Source of the DNA: Aurantibacter sp042094015
Lineage (GTDB): Bacteria; Bacteroidota; Bacteroidia; Flavobacteriales; Flavobacteriaceae
NCBI RefSeq assembly: GCF_042094015.1
Contig: NZ_JBELDZ010000001.1
Span: 1 to 64,000 of the forward strand
Length of the DNA: 64,000 nt
Direction: 5' to 3'
The position numbers and the translations under genes were made by a program. Shown here piece by piece: positions 25,799-34,081 of this stretch. The notes under the pieces are model-generated. The model was not told the origin of the DNA. It saw only the letters and a program-made list of their open reading frames with translations, and did no database searches. How positions within the stretch are numbered: the first letter of the stretch is position 1; the number at the start of each line of letters is the position of its first letter.

Positions 25799-28150
25799 AT
25801 GCAAAACCTAATAACATACCTTAAAAAGCATAAAATTAAAGCTATAATATTAGTTATAGCTTTAATTTGGTATGCGTTATGTTTGCCAAAAGAGTTATTT
25901 AATAATCCAACATCTACAGTAATTACAAGTTCTAATAATACGTTATTAGGCGCAAAAATTGCAAAAGATGGCCAATGGCGTTTTCCAGCAACAGATACAA
26001 TTCCTGAGAAATTTAAAATTTGTTTACTTCAGTTTGAAGACGAATATTTTTATAAGCATCCAGGTTTTAATCCTATTTCTATTTTTAAAGCAATTCAACA
26101 AAACTTAAAATCTAATTCAATTAAAAGAGGCGGAAGTACATTAACGCAGCAAGTAGTAAGGTTATCTCGAAAAAACAAACCCAGAACCTATTTTGAAAAA
26201 ATTAAAGAATTAATATTATCAACTCGTGTTGAGGTTAAGTATTCTAAAGAGGTCATTTTAAAGTTTTACACTAACAATGCGCCTTTTGGTGGAAATGTAG
26301 TAGGCTTAGAAGCTGCTTCTTGGCGTTATTTTAATAGAGATTCTAAAAATTTGTCTTGGGCAGAAAGTGCTACACTAGCAGTTTTGCCTAATGCACCAAG
26401 TTTAATTTTTCCAGGAAAAAATCAGGAACGATTATTAAAAAAACGTAATAGATTATTAAAAAAGTTAATGGAAGCAGAGCTTATAGACAATTTAACTTAT
26501 AAGTTAGCTATTCAGGAAACGTTACCTCAAAAACCTTATGCTTTACCTCAAATTGCGCCACATTTATTGCAACGTTTAAGTTTAAGTAATAATGGTGAGC
26601 AAATTCAAACGACTTTAGATTTAAGATTACAAAACCAAGTAAATGATTTAGTGAAAACACATTATAATAATTTAAAGCAAAATGAAATTTATAATGCTGC
26701 AGTTATTGTTTTAGATGTAAAAACACGAAATGTTTTAGCCTATATTGGAAATACACCAACCACAAAACAACATCAAAAAGATGTGGACATTATTACAAAA
26801 GGTAGAAGTACTGGAAGCGTTTTAAAACCATTTTTATATGCTGCACAAATAGATGCGGGCGAGTTGTTACCAAACATGTTAATTCCAGATGTACCAACTC
26901 AATTTGGGAATTATACACCTCAAAACTATAACAAAACTTTTGATGGCGCAGTTCCTGCAAAAAAAGCTTTGTCTCGTTCTTTAAATATTCCTAGTGTAAA
27001 AATGCTTCAAGATTTTGGATTGGATAGATTCTACCATTATTTAAAGGCTTTAAAATTGAAGGATATAGATAGAAATGCAAATCATTATGGATTAACTCTA
27101 ATTCTTGGTGGAGCAGAAAGTAATTTATGGGATTTAACCAAAAGTTATGCAGGTTTTGCTGGGACAATAAATCATTATAATGAATTTTCTAGTCAGTATT
27201 ATACCAAGGAGTTTTCTGAACCAAACTTGTTTGCTAATTACAAGGTTAATTTTGGCGATTTAACGCATAGTAAAACCATTTTTGGAGCAGCAGCAACGTA
27301 TTTAACGTTTGATAGTTTAAAAGAAGTTAATAGACCTGAAGAAGACGAAAATTGGTCGTTTTTTGATGATTCTAAGCAAATTGCGTGGAAAACAGGAACC
27401 AGTTATGGTTTTAAAGATGCTTGGGCAATTGGAAGCACCAAAGATTATATAGTTGGTGTTTGGGTTGGAAATGCAGATGGCGAAGGAAGACCAGGATTAG
27501 TTGGTGTACAAGCCGCTGCGCCATTATTGTTTGATGTATTTGATGCTTTACCAAAAAGTAGTTGGTTTAGTAAGCCTTTTGATGATATGACAGAAGTTTC
27601 AATTTGTAAAAAAAGCGGATCCAGAGCAACCGATTTATGTAATGAAACGGTAAAAGAATTTATTCCAACATCTGGATTAAAATTAGCACCTTGTAAATAT
27701 CATAAACAAATACACTTAGATCAATCTGGATTGTATCAAGTTAATTCTTCTTGCGAAACTTTACAGAATATGACGTCTACATCTTGGTTTGAATTACCTG
27801 CGTTGATGGCGTATTATTATAAGTCCAAAAATCCGTTTTATAAAGATATGCCGCCTTTTAGAAACGATTGTATTTCTGAAAGCCAACCGAATATGCAGTT
27901 TATTTATCCAAAGAAAAACAGCGTGGTTTATTTACCTAAAGGTTTGGATGAGGTGATTAAAGATTTAGTTCTTAAAGTAGCTTGTAATACACCAGAAAAA
28001 AAATTGTTTTGGTATATTGATAATCAGTATATAAAAACCACTAAATCTATACACGAAATAGCAATTCAGCCTAAAAAAGGAACTCATTTGGTAACCGTTA
28101 TAGACGAAAAGGGAAATGAGATTTTAAGAGAGTTTGAGGTTAGTGAGTAA
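25799..28150 (+). CDS. pbpC: Penicillin-binding protein 1C (bifunctional peptidoglycan synthase)
   Basis: A 783-residue class A PBP. A membrane anchor (about 13-30) precedes a GT51 glycosyltransferase domain, with Glu80 in FEDEYFYKHPG and RGGSTLTQQVVRL. The transpeptidase domain has Ser340-Val-Leu-Lys343, SLN in LSRSLNIPS, and Lys531-Thr-Gly in WKTGTSYGF. The C-terminal beta domain typical of PbpC (about 690-783) is present. Start: an ORF from 25736 would add MKLLECLLEHSREVSFEIKI, which is translated repeat DNA. ATG at 25799 gives MQNLITYLKKHKIK before the anchor and is preferred. The upstream macroglobulin gene is its usual partner. No beta-lactam-resistance change is evident. Confidence 0.95.
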   Translation: MQNLITYLKKHKIKAIILVIALIWYALCLPKELFNNPTSTVITSSNNTLLGAKIAKDGQWRFPATDTIPEKFKICLLQFEDEYFYKHPGFNPISIFKAIQQNLKSNSIKRGGSTLTQQVVRLSRKNKPRTYFEKIKELILSTRVEVKYSKEVILKFYTNNAPFGGNVVGLEAASWRYFNRDSKNLSWAESATLAVLPNAPSLIFPGKNQERLLKKRNRLLKKLMEAELIDNLTYKLAIQETLPQKPYALPQIAPHLLQRLSLSNNGEQIQTTLDLRLQNQVNDLVKTHYNNLKQNEIYNAAVIVLDVKTRNVLAYIGNTPTTKQHQKDVDIITKGRSTGSVLKPFLYAAQIDAGELLPNMLIPDVPTQFGNYTPQNYNKTFDGAVPAKKALSRSLNIPSVKMLQDFGLDRFYHYLKALKLKDIDRNANHYGLTLILGGAESNLWDLTKSYAGFAGTINHYNEFSSQYYTKEFSEPNLFANYKVNFGDLTHSKTIFGAAATYLTFDSLKEVNRPEEDENWSFFDDSKQIAWKTGTSYGFKDAWAIGSTKDYIVGVWVGNADGEGRPGLVGVQAAAPLLFDVFDALPKSSWFSKPFDDMTEVSICKKSGSRATDLCNETVKEFIPTSGLKLAPCKYHKQIHLDQSGLYQVNSSCETLQNMTSTSWFELPALMAYYYKSKNPFYKDMPPFRNDCISESQPNMQFIYPKKNSVVYLPKGLDEVIKDLVLKVACNTPEKKLFWYIDNQYIKTTKSIHEIAIQPKKGTHLVTVIDEKGNEILREFEVSE

Positions 28151-28166
28151 GTTAAAATAATAAATA

Positions 28167-28541
28167 ATGGATTTACAAAAAGCACTTTTTATATTACTAA
28201 TATTATTTATGTTTAATAGTAAGGCACAAGAATTGAAACTTCCTGATGGGCAAGAAATTTCAAAAGCATCGGCTATAAATGATATTCATTATAACACAAA
28301 AATGTATTGGATTGTTTATGGTGAATTAAACGATTATGCCTGTGAGGCTATAATATTAAAAAAATATAGCTTAAAAATACACAAATTAGGTTGTGAAATT
28401 TCAAAAGAATTAATTGATAAAATCAACTCATACAATACTGTGATAGATGCTTATATGAAGCAAGCTTATGATCCTAATTGGAAAATAAAATTGTTTAATC
28501 CTGAGTTAGATTGTGAAAATATAAAATTAGATTTTAATTAA
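28167..28541 (+). CDS. Small secreted protein of unknown function, 124 aa
   Basis: I do not recognise it. A signal peptide (about 1-20, ending FNSKAQ) is followed by a mature part of about 100 residues with three cysteines (DYACEA, KLGCEI, ELDCEN). There is no lipobox and no known motif. It starts 16 bp after pbpC on the same strand, so it may be the third gene of the macroglobulin-pbpC unit. Whether it assists them is inference from position alone. It is convergent with the CYTH gene, 7 bp away. Confidence 0.65.
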   Translation: MDLQKALFILLILFMFNSKAQELKLPDGQEISKASAINDIHYNTKMYWIVYGELNDYACEAIILKKYSLKIHKLGCEISKELIDKINSYNTVIDAYMKQAYDPNWKIKLFNPELDCENIKLDFN

Positions 28542-28548
28542 AATAAAC

Positions 28549-29016
28549 CTACCAATCCTTAAAAGGTTTCTTACTTAGCTGTGAATTATAGTATTTAATA
28601 TTTCCAGTTACTTCTTCTCCAAGCCAATTGGGTTTTGAAAAGGCTTCATTTTCATTATTCAACTCTACTTCAGCAACAATTAAATCTTCGTTATCTCCGT
28701 AAAATTCATCGATTTCAAAAATATGATGTCCGTTTTTTACTTCGTAACGTGTTTTGTCTATTACGCCAGTTTCGCAAAGTTGTAGTAATTCTTCAGCCTC
28801 ATTTAAAGGTATTTCCTTTTCCCATTCAAAACGAGACGTTCCACTTTGGTTAGATTTTCCTTTTACGGTTATAAAACCAGTATTTCCTTTAATTCTTACT
28901 CTAACTGTGCGTTCTGGATGTGTGTTAAGAAATCCTTGAGTAATTCTGGTTTGTTTAAAAGCTTCAGATTTATAATCGGAAGTTTTTACTAAAAATTTAC
29001 GTTCTATTTCTTGCAT
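28549..29016 (-). CDS. CYTH domain protein, probable inorganic triphosphatase
   Basis: A 155-residue single-domain CYTH protein. The defining ExExK motif is at the N-terminus (Glu3-Ile-Glu5-Arg-Lys7). Alternating charged strands of the triphosphate tunnel follow: RTVRVRIKGNTGFITVKGK, RFEWEKEIP and LIVAEVELNNENE. Small bacterial CYTH enzymes hydrolyse tripolyphosphate or other triphosphates with Mg2+; some members are class IV adenylate cyclases or thiamine triphosphatases. The physiological substrate is not decided by sequence. It overlaps the upstream yhhN-like gene by 20 bp, so the two are translationally coupled. Confidence 0.88.
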   Translation of the reverse strand: MQEIERKFLVKTSDYKSEAFKQTRITQGFLNTHPERTVRVRIKGNTGFITVKGKSNQSGTSRFEWEKEIPLNEAEELLQLCETGVIDKTRYEVKNGHHIFEIDEFYGDNEDLIVAEVELNNENEAFSKPNWLGEEVTGNIKYYNSQLSKKPFKDW

Positions 29017-29659
29017 TTCGATGTGTAAAGTGTGTTGTAGACAAACCTATTAATGTTATAGCAGACCAATAAGTAATTCCAATTAATTCGTTGGCAAAAG
29101 GTAATGTGTTTTTAAATTTATTTATAGCCAAAATAGTATCAGACAAAACAAACAAGCAAACAGCAATAATTATTAACTTGGAAAAATAATCTGATTTAGA
29201 TAGGAATAAATTTATGCCTTGCCAAGCCATAAGTAGGATGCAAGTCATATAAAAAATAACAGGAATTAGTAAGTCGCCTAAATCATTTTTAATAAACCAG
29301 AAGAAACCGCAAGCGTATAAAATTAATATGGCTAACGATTTATAATTAACTAAGAATCCTTCTTTTAAAATAAATCCTTTAATAAAAATTAAATGTCCAA
29401 TTAGAAATGCAATTAATCCAAATATAAACATAGAATTAAATAGCAATAATACATCGCCAATTAAGCAGAAAATCAAACCAAATATAATATGTGTTTTATA
29501 CTTGGTTTGAGTTTTTGAATATATTAGTGGAATTAAGATAACTAATAGAGTAGCTAAAGGCTTTAAAATAATAGCTAACGTTGTAAGTGCTTTGTTTGAA
29601 GCATAAATATAACTTCCAACCGCTATTATAATTAATGCAATAAAATATTTTAAACCCAT
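28997..29659 (-). CDS. YhhN family membrane protein (lysoplasmalogenase-like)
   Basis: A 220-residue integral membrane protein with about eight hydrophobic helices. Family features include a KPLATLLVILIPL segment, LIFCLIGDVLLLF and FVLSDTILAINKF, whose conserved polar residues (GD, SD) mark the YhhN/TMEM86 family. Animal TMEM86B is a lysoplasmalogenase; in bacteria activity has been shown for few members, so the biochemical role here is uncertain. Its 3' end overlaps the CYTH gene. It is divergent from dinB across an 88-bp gap that contains a 12-bp palindrome (29676-29687). Confidence 0.82.
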   Translation of the reverse strand: MGLKYFIALIIIAVGSYIYASNKALTTLAIILKPLATLLVILIPLIYSKTQTKYKTHIIFGLIFCLIGDVLLLFNSMFIFGLIAFLIGHLIFIKGFILKEGFLVNYKSLAILILYACGFFWFIKNDLGDLLIPVIFYMTCILLMAWQGINLFLSKSDYFSKLIIIAVCLFVLSDTILAINKFKNTLPFANELIGITYWSAITLIGLSTTHFTHRNARNRT

Positions 29660-29707
29660 AGTTTATTAGTGTAACTTACTTAAGTAAATATAATATAAGT
29701 AATTTTA

Positions 29708-29736
29708 TTTGCTTCAGGTTTTAATATTTAGTTTTG
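29708..29736 (+). promoter_or_regulatory. dinB promoter with -33 and -7 elements
   Basis: TTTG at 29708-29711, 17 bp, then TAGTTTTG at 29729-29736 fit the Bacteroidota pattern TTTG-N17-23-TAnnTTTG. The ATG at 29748 follows 11 bp later. This places the longer TTG-initiated ORF start (29709) inside the -33 element, so that start cannot be used from this promoter. Confidence 0.6.
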
Positions 29737-29747
29737 CCTTACAAATT

Positions 29748-30848
29748 ATGTCAGATACATTTCCAATTAGAAAAATTATTCATGTAGATATGGATGCATT
29801 TTATGCATCTGTAGAACAAATGGATAATCCAGGTCTTATTGGAAAACCATTAGCTGTTGGCGGCAGTGAAACCAGAGGTGTTGTTAGTGCTGCAAGTTAC
29901 GAAGCGCGCAAATTTGGTGTTAGAAGTGCAATTTCTGGTGCTTTAGCAAAACGTCTATGTCCTGAACTTATTTTTGTAAAACCACGTTATGACAGATACA
30001 AGGAAATATCCAAACAAGTTAGGCGTATTTTTAACGATTATACAGATCTAGTAGAACCGTTATCTTTAGACGAAGCCTATTTAGATGTTACCGAAAACAA
30101 AAAAGGAAATCCAAGTGCATCTTTATTAGCCGAAGAAATTAGAACGCGTATTTTAAATGAAGTTGGCATTTCTGCATCGGCAGGAATTAGTATTAATAAA
30201 TTCATAGCTAAAGTAGCTAGTGATTATAACAAACCTAACGGACAAAAAACGGTTAATCCTGAAGAGGTTTTAGAATTCTTAGAAGCTTTAGATATCAGAA
30301 AGTTTTATGGTATCGGTAAAGTTACTGCCGAAAAAATGTATCAAAAAGGAATTTATACAGGTTTGGATTTAAAAAGAAAAACTTTAGAGTATTTACAGAG
30401 TAATTTTGGAAAATCTGGCAACTACTATTATCACATTGTAAGAGGAATTCATAATAGCGAAGTGAAACCAAACAGAATTAGAAAATCTTTAGCAGCAGAA
30501 CGTACATTTAATGAGAATTTGTCGTCTGAAATTTTTATGTTAGAACGTTTAAAGCAAATTGCAGAAGAAGTCTCAAGACGATTAAAAAAAAGTAACGTAG
30601 CAGGAAAAACAATAACACTTAAAATTAAGTATAGCGATTTTACGCTACAAACAAGAAGTAAAACATTACCTTATTTTATTAGTGATGATGCTATTATTCT
30701 TGAAACCGCAAAAGATTTATTGTATCAAGAAAAAATGAGTAACTCTGTACGTCTTTTAGGAATTTCTATATCTAATCTAAATACCGAAAAGAAAAAAACA
30801 CCTAAGATTGAAAAACCTATAAGTGTTCAGTTAGAGTTTAAGTTTTAG
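29748..30848 (+). CDS. dinB: DNA polymerase IV
   Basis: A 366-residue Y-family translesion polymerase. Catalytic carboxylates are in HVDMDAFYASVEQ (N-terminus) and SLDEAYLDV (about 90-100). ISINKFIAKVASDYNKPNG and the FYGIGKVTAEKM helix-hairpin-helix follow, then the little-finger domain to about 345. The C-terminus ends SVQLEFKF; QLEF resembles a beta-clamp-binding motif. ATG at 29748 (MSDTFPIRKI) is chosen over TTG at 29709 because a promoter lies in between. No LexA-like box was recognised. It abuts the stop codon of the next, convergent gene with no spacing. Confidence 0.95.
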   Translation: MSDTFPIRKIIHVDMDAFYASVEQMDNPGLIGKPLAVGGSETRGVVSAASYEARKFGVRSAISGALAKRLCPELIFVKPRYDRYKEISKQVRRIFNDYTDLVEPLSLDEAYLDVTENKKGNPSASLLAEEIRTRILNEVGISASAGISINKFIAKVASDYNKPNGQKTVNPEEVLEFLEALDIRKFYGIGKVTAEKMYQKGIYTGLDLKRKTLEYLQSNFGKSGNYYYHIVRGIHNSEVKPNRIRKSLAAERTFNENLSSEIFMLERLKQIAEEVSRRLKKSNVAGKTITLKIKYSDFTLQTRSKTLPYFISDDAIILETAKDLLYQEKMSNSVRLLGISISNLNTEKKKTPKIEKPISVQLEFKF

Positions 30849-31136
30849 TTATTTCTCTAAAACTTCTAGAATTCTATTTAAAGGAACCACAGTAGATTCT
30901 TTTAAAATCACGCCAGTTGTCGTTAAACCCCAAATAGTAGTTTCTACACTTTTTACATTAATACTATCTTGAAATATTATTTTAACTTTAACCTGTTCTA
31001 AGTTCCCTAAAGATAAAGCACGTTTTAAAATTACAGCTCTAGCTTCTTGTTCTGCTTTTGTCTTTAAAACTTCTTCTTTTGGGAAGTTTAAGGCTTTAAT
31101 TTCTTCTTTTTCTATATGTTGAATTGTAGTAGACAT
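30849..31136 (-). CDS. Conserved hypothetical protein, 95 aa
   Basis: I cannot assign a function. It is a soluble alpha/beta protein. A Lys/Glu-rich helix (about 8-45, with EEVLKTKAEQEARAVILKRA) is followed by strands VKVKIIFQDS, KSVETTIWGLTTTGVILK and STVVPLNRILEVLEK. The C-terminal part has the look of a small RNA- or nucleotide-binding barrel, but no motif supports this firmly. I recall similar short proteins in other Flavobacteriaceae. Its stop codon is directly adjacent to that of dinB (convergent, 0 bp). Confidence 0.72.
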   Translation of the reverse strand: MSTTIQHIEKEEIKALNFPKEEVLKTKAEQEARAVILKRALSLGNLEQVKVKIIFQDSINVKSVETTIWGLTTTGVILKESTVVPLNRILEVLEK

Positions 31137-31224
31137 TTGGATTTGGGTTTAAGTAGTAGTTAAATAAACAAAATAATTGTAAATTTTACTACTGTTTATC
31201 TTAAAAAAGTTCATTTTAAATTAA

Positions 31225-31260
31225 AAAACGCCTCAATTAACTAAATAATTAAAGCGTTTT
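31225..31260 (-). terminator. Probable terminator downstream of pyk
   Basis: Arms AAAACGCCTCAATTA and TAATTAAAGCGTTTT pair at 13 of 15 positions around a six-base loop. A run of T on the minus strand follows. It is about 55 bp beyond the pyk stop. Confidence 0.6.
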
Positions 31261-31314
31261 GTAATGTAGCTAGTTTACTGAATTAAGTTTAGAATCAAGT
31301 AACGCCATACAAAG

Positions 31315-32742
31315 TTATATTTCTGAAACTCTTAATGTGTTTACCATTCCTTTTTCTTGTATTGGCATAGCTGCTAAGCTTACTAGCATATCTCCTTTCT
31401 TTAAATAGCCTAATTCAGTAGCCATTTTATTTACATCTTCTATAGTCTCATCTGTACTTACAAACTTGTCGTAAAAGAATGCTTTTACGCCCCAAAGTAG
31501 GCTTAATTGCGTTAAAATACGTTTGTTAGATGTAAACACTAAAATATGAGATTTAGGTCTCCATGCTGAAATTTGAAACGCAGTATAACCTGAATTTGTT
31601 AATGTTGAAATTCCTGCGGCATCAATTTCGTTTGCCATTAAAGCGGCATGATAACAAATAGATTTTGTTATATAGCGCTTTGTTCTAATAGTTGGTGGAT
31701 CATGAGGTACGTTAATTAAATCCGAATCTTCTACGCTACGAATTATGTTTGCCATTTGTCGGATTACTTGTACTGGATATTTTCCAACACTTGTTTCTCC
31801 AGAAAGCATTACTGCATCTGCTCCATCCATTACAGAGTTTGCAACATCGTTTACTTCTGCACGCGTTGGTGTTAAGCTAGTAATCATTGTTTCCATCATT
31901 TGTGTAGCAATAATTACAGGAATACGCGCTTGCTTTGCTTTAAGTACTAATTGTTTTTGTACCAATGGTACTTCTTCTGCTGGAATTTCTACACCAAGAT
32001 CTCCACGAGCTACCATTAAACCATCGCAATAAGCTACAATTTTATCTATGTTTGTAACTGCTTCAGGCTTTTCTATTTTAGCTATAATTGGAATTTTATG
32101 TTCACTATGTTTTTTAATTAATTCTTGTAATTGGATTAGATCTTCTGCATGACGTACAAATGATAATGCCATCCAATCTACACCAATTTGACATGCGAAA
32201 ATAGCATCGTCAATATCTTTTTCTGTTAAAGCAGGTTGAGAAATGTTGGTATTAGGAAGGTTTACACCTTTTTTAGATTTTAAAGGTCCACCTTGAATAA
32301 CGCGAGCTACAACTTCGTCTTTTTGGTTAGATGAAACCACTTCGAAATGTAATTTTCCGTCATCTAAAAGAATACGTTCACCTTTTTTAGAATCTTGAGG
32401 AAACTTATCGTAAGTCATATAAACACGTTTTTTTGTGCCTTCAAAACGTTTTCCTGTAGCAAAAATAATTTCGTCACCTTCGTTTACTATAACTTCGTTT
32501 TTCATTACGCCAACACGTAATTTAGGACCTTGTAAATCGCCTAAAATAGAAACGTTATAGCCAAATTCATCGTTTAATTCACGAATCATTTTTACACGTT
32601 CTTCCACATCTGTATAATCCGCATGTGAAAAATTTATTCTAAAGACATTAACGCCTTCATCACACATTGCTTTTAGTACACTTTTATCGCTTGTTGCAGG
32701 TCCTAGAGTTGCAACTATTTTAGTTTTTTTACTTTTTAACAT
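31315..32742 (-). CDS. pyk: Pyruvate kinase
   Basis: A 475-residue glycolytic enzyme converting phosphoenolpyruvate and ADP to pyruvate and ATP. It starts KTKIVATLGPATSDKSVL. The metal/substrate motif is present as IPIIAKIEKPEAV and MVARGDLGVEIP, followed by TPTRAEVNDVANSVMDGADAVMLSGETS, all typical. The C-terminal domain lacks an extra C-terminal extension and ends NTLRVSEI. The gene overlaps the IPExxxVDY gene by 1 bp (start/stop), so translation is coupled. Allosteric control cannot be judged from sequence alone. Confidence 0.97.
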   Translation of the reverse strand: MLKSKKTKIVATLGPATSDKSVLKAMCDEGVNVFRINFSHADYTDVEERVKMIRELNDEFGYNVSILGDLQGPKLRVGVMKNEVIVNEGDEIIFATGKRFEGTKKRVYMTYDKFPQDSKKGERILLDDGKLHFEVVSSNQKDEVVARVIQGGPLKSKKGVNLPNTNISQPALTEKDIDDAIFACQIGVDWMALSFVRHAEDLIQLQELIKKHSEHKIPIIAKIEKPEAVTNIDKIVAYCDGLMVARGDLGVEIPAEEVPLVQKQLVLKAKQARIPVIIATQMMETMITSLTPTRAEVNDVANSVMDGADAVMLSGETSVGKYPVQVIRQMANIIRSVEDSDLINVPHDPPTIRTKRYITKSICYHAALMANEIDAAGISTLTNSGYTAFQISAWRPKSHILVFTSNKRILTQLSLLWGVKAFFYDKFVSTDETIEDVNKMATELGYLKKGDMLVSLAAMPIQEKGMVNTLRVSEI

Positions 32743-33230
32743 TAGTGAAATATTAAATTATTTTTTGATTTTAAGTTTTCTGCATTTAAATAGTATGCGG
32801 TAATAACTTGTGGTATTTCTAATATTTTATTTAAAATTACCTGAGTTTTTGCACTTGTAAGTACTGTGTTTATTTTTAAAAAATATGTCACTTTTTTTTG
32901 TTCAGGAATTAAGTAATATGTTGTTTCGCTATTGTTTTTTTCTTTCGAAAATAAATTAGTTGAATGGATTGTTTTTTCTGTAGAAATCTTACAATGATTC
33001 GCTACTAAATTATAGATAATATCTGCATTTATATCAAGATATTCAAATAACGCATAATTTGTATTTTGTTTAATGTCTACTACATCTATATATTCTCTTT
33101 TAAGTACTGTCTTTAGATGCTTATTAAGTAAATACGCAATCCTATATTGTTCTAAATCACAATGAATAGCAATTAGTGTAAATTCTTCGTGTTCAAATAA
33201 ATCTTCTAAACTTAATTTAAGAATCGCCAT
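32742..33230 (-). CDS. IPExxxVDY family protein
   Basis: A 162-residue protein of a Bacteroidota-specific family named for a conserved motif. Here the motif reads LIPEQKKVTYFLKI (about 107-120), so the Asp of VDY is replaced by Thr. The N-terminus LSLEDLFEHEEFTLIAIHCDLEQYRIAYLLNKHL is like other members. Function is unknown. It is regularly encoded just before pyruvate kinase in Flavobacteriaceae as far as I recall, and here it overlaps pyk by one base. A role linked to pyk or to the upstream fatty-acid genes is speculation. Confidence 0.85.
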   Translation of the reverse strand: MAILKLSLEDLFEHEEFTLIAIHCDLEQYRIAYLLNKHLKTVLKREYIDVVDIKQNTNYALFEYLDINADIIYNLVANHCKISTEKTIHSTNLFSKEKNNSETTYYLIPEQKKVTYFLKINTVLTSAKTQVILNKILEIPQVITAYYLNAENLKSKNNLIFH

Positions 33231-33337
33231 ATTGTACTAATTAATTGTAAATATATGATTTAAAACGATTTTATTAATGAAGTGAGGTGTTTCTTAACTA
33301 TAATTTATTATGAAAGAATTAAGTGTTAAAAAAATAA

Positions 33338-34075
33338 CTAAGCTTCTATTTCTTTTTGAAGTACAAAAAAAGCACGTTTTGAAGCTTTTTCTTCAGCCTT
33401 TTTCTTAGAAGTCGCTCTTGCTTTTGCGACAACTTTTTCGTTGATTAATAATTTCACAGCAAAATGTCTTAATTCATCAATGCCAGTATCGTCATAAACA
33501 TTATAAGTAAATGTTTTTTTCTCTTTTTGGCACCATTCTATAAGTAAGCTCTTATAACTAATAACTTTTCCTTCTAATTTTGGGATGTCTACGTGCGGAA
33601 TAATTATAGTTTTATAAATAAATTTCTCACATTGTTTGTAGCCTCTATCTAAGAAAATAGATCCAACTAAAGCTTCAAATAGATTTCCATGTATATTGCG
33701 TCCAAATTGTGTTTTAGGTATTTTACTTTGAATTAAGTTTACTAAATTTAGAGCCTCACCTAACTCATTTAAATGTTCACGACTTACAATTTTAGAACGC
33801 ATTTTAGTTAAGTAACCTTCATCTCCACTAGGAACTTCTTTGTATAAATGATCTGCAATAACAGCACTTAACATAGCATCTCCTAAAAACTCTAAGCGTT
33901 CGTAATTAACAGAATGACCTTTTTCGTTCCTTAGATTTAAAGATCTGTGTGTAAAAGCCGTTTTGTAAGGTTTTATTTTTTTTGGTTTAAATCCTATAAG
34001 TTGGGTTATAGATACAGTAAATTCCCTGTCTTTTTTAGAGGACTGGAGTTTAAGTATGTTTCGAATGATAGACAT
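33338..34075 (-). CDS. rnc: Ribonuclease III
   Basis: A 245-residue endonuclease specific for double-stranded RNA (rRNA and mRNA processing). The RNase III signature YERLEFLGDAML carries Glu59 and Asp66, with a further Glu in NLFEALVGSIFLD. A C-terminal dsRNA-binding domain (about 170-240, SYKSLLIEWCQKEK ... KKKAEEKASKRAF) is present. It follows fabF by 6 bp and is co-transcribed with acpP-fabF, a gene order common in bacteria. About 30 residues precede the catalytic domain, which is normal for Bacteroidota. Confidence 0.95.
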   Translation of the reverse strand: MSIIRNILKLQSSKKDREFTVSITQLIGFKPKKIKPYKTAFTHRSLNLRNEKGHSVNYERLEFLGDAMLSAVIADHLYKEVPSGDEGYLTKMRSKIVSREHLNELGEALNLVNLIQSKIPKTQFGRNIHGNLFEALVGSIFLDRGYKQCEKFIYKTIIIPHVDIPKLEGKVISYKSLLIEWCQKEKKTFTYNVYDDTGIDELRHFAVKLLINEKVVAKARATSKKKAEEKASKRAFFVLQKEIEA

Positions 34076-34081
34076 TCGGAA

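Noticed and set aside
29676..29687. TTACTTAAGTAA palindrome between yhhN-like gene and dinB
   Set aside because: A 12-bp AT-rich palindrome is expected by chance in this composition. It is not positioned with a clear promoter and does not match an SOS box I know.
29709..29747. TTG-initiated N-terminal extension of dinB
   Set aside because: It lies across the -33 and -7 elements of the dinB promoter, and the added residues precede the universal Pol IV N-terminus.
31137..31224. Possible small RNA in the gap between the 95-aa gene and pyk
   Set aside because: The stretch is AT-rich without promoter match or stable structure apart from the pyk terminator.
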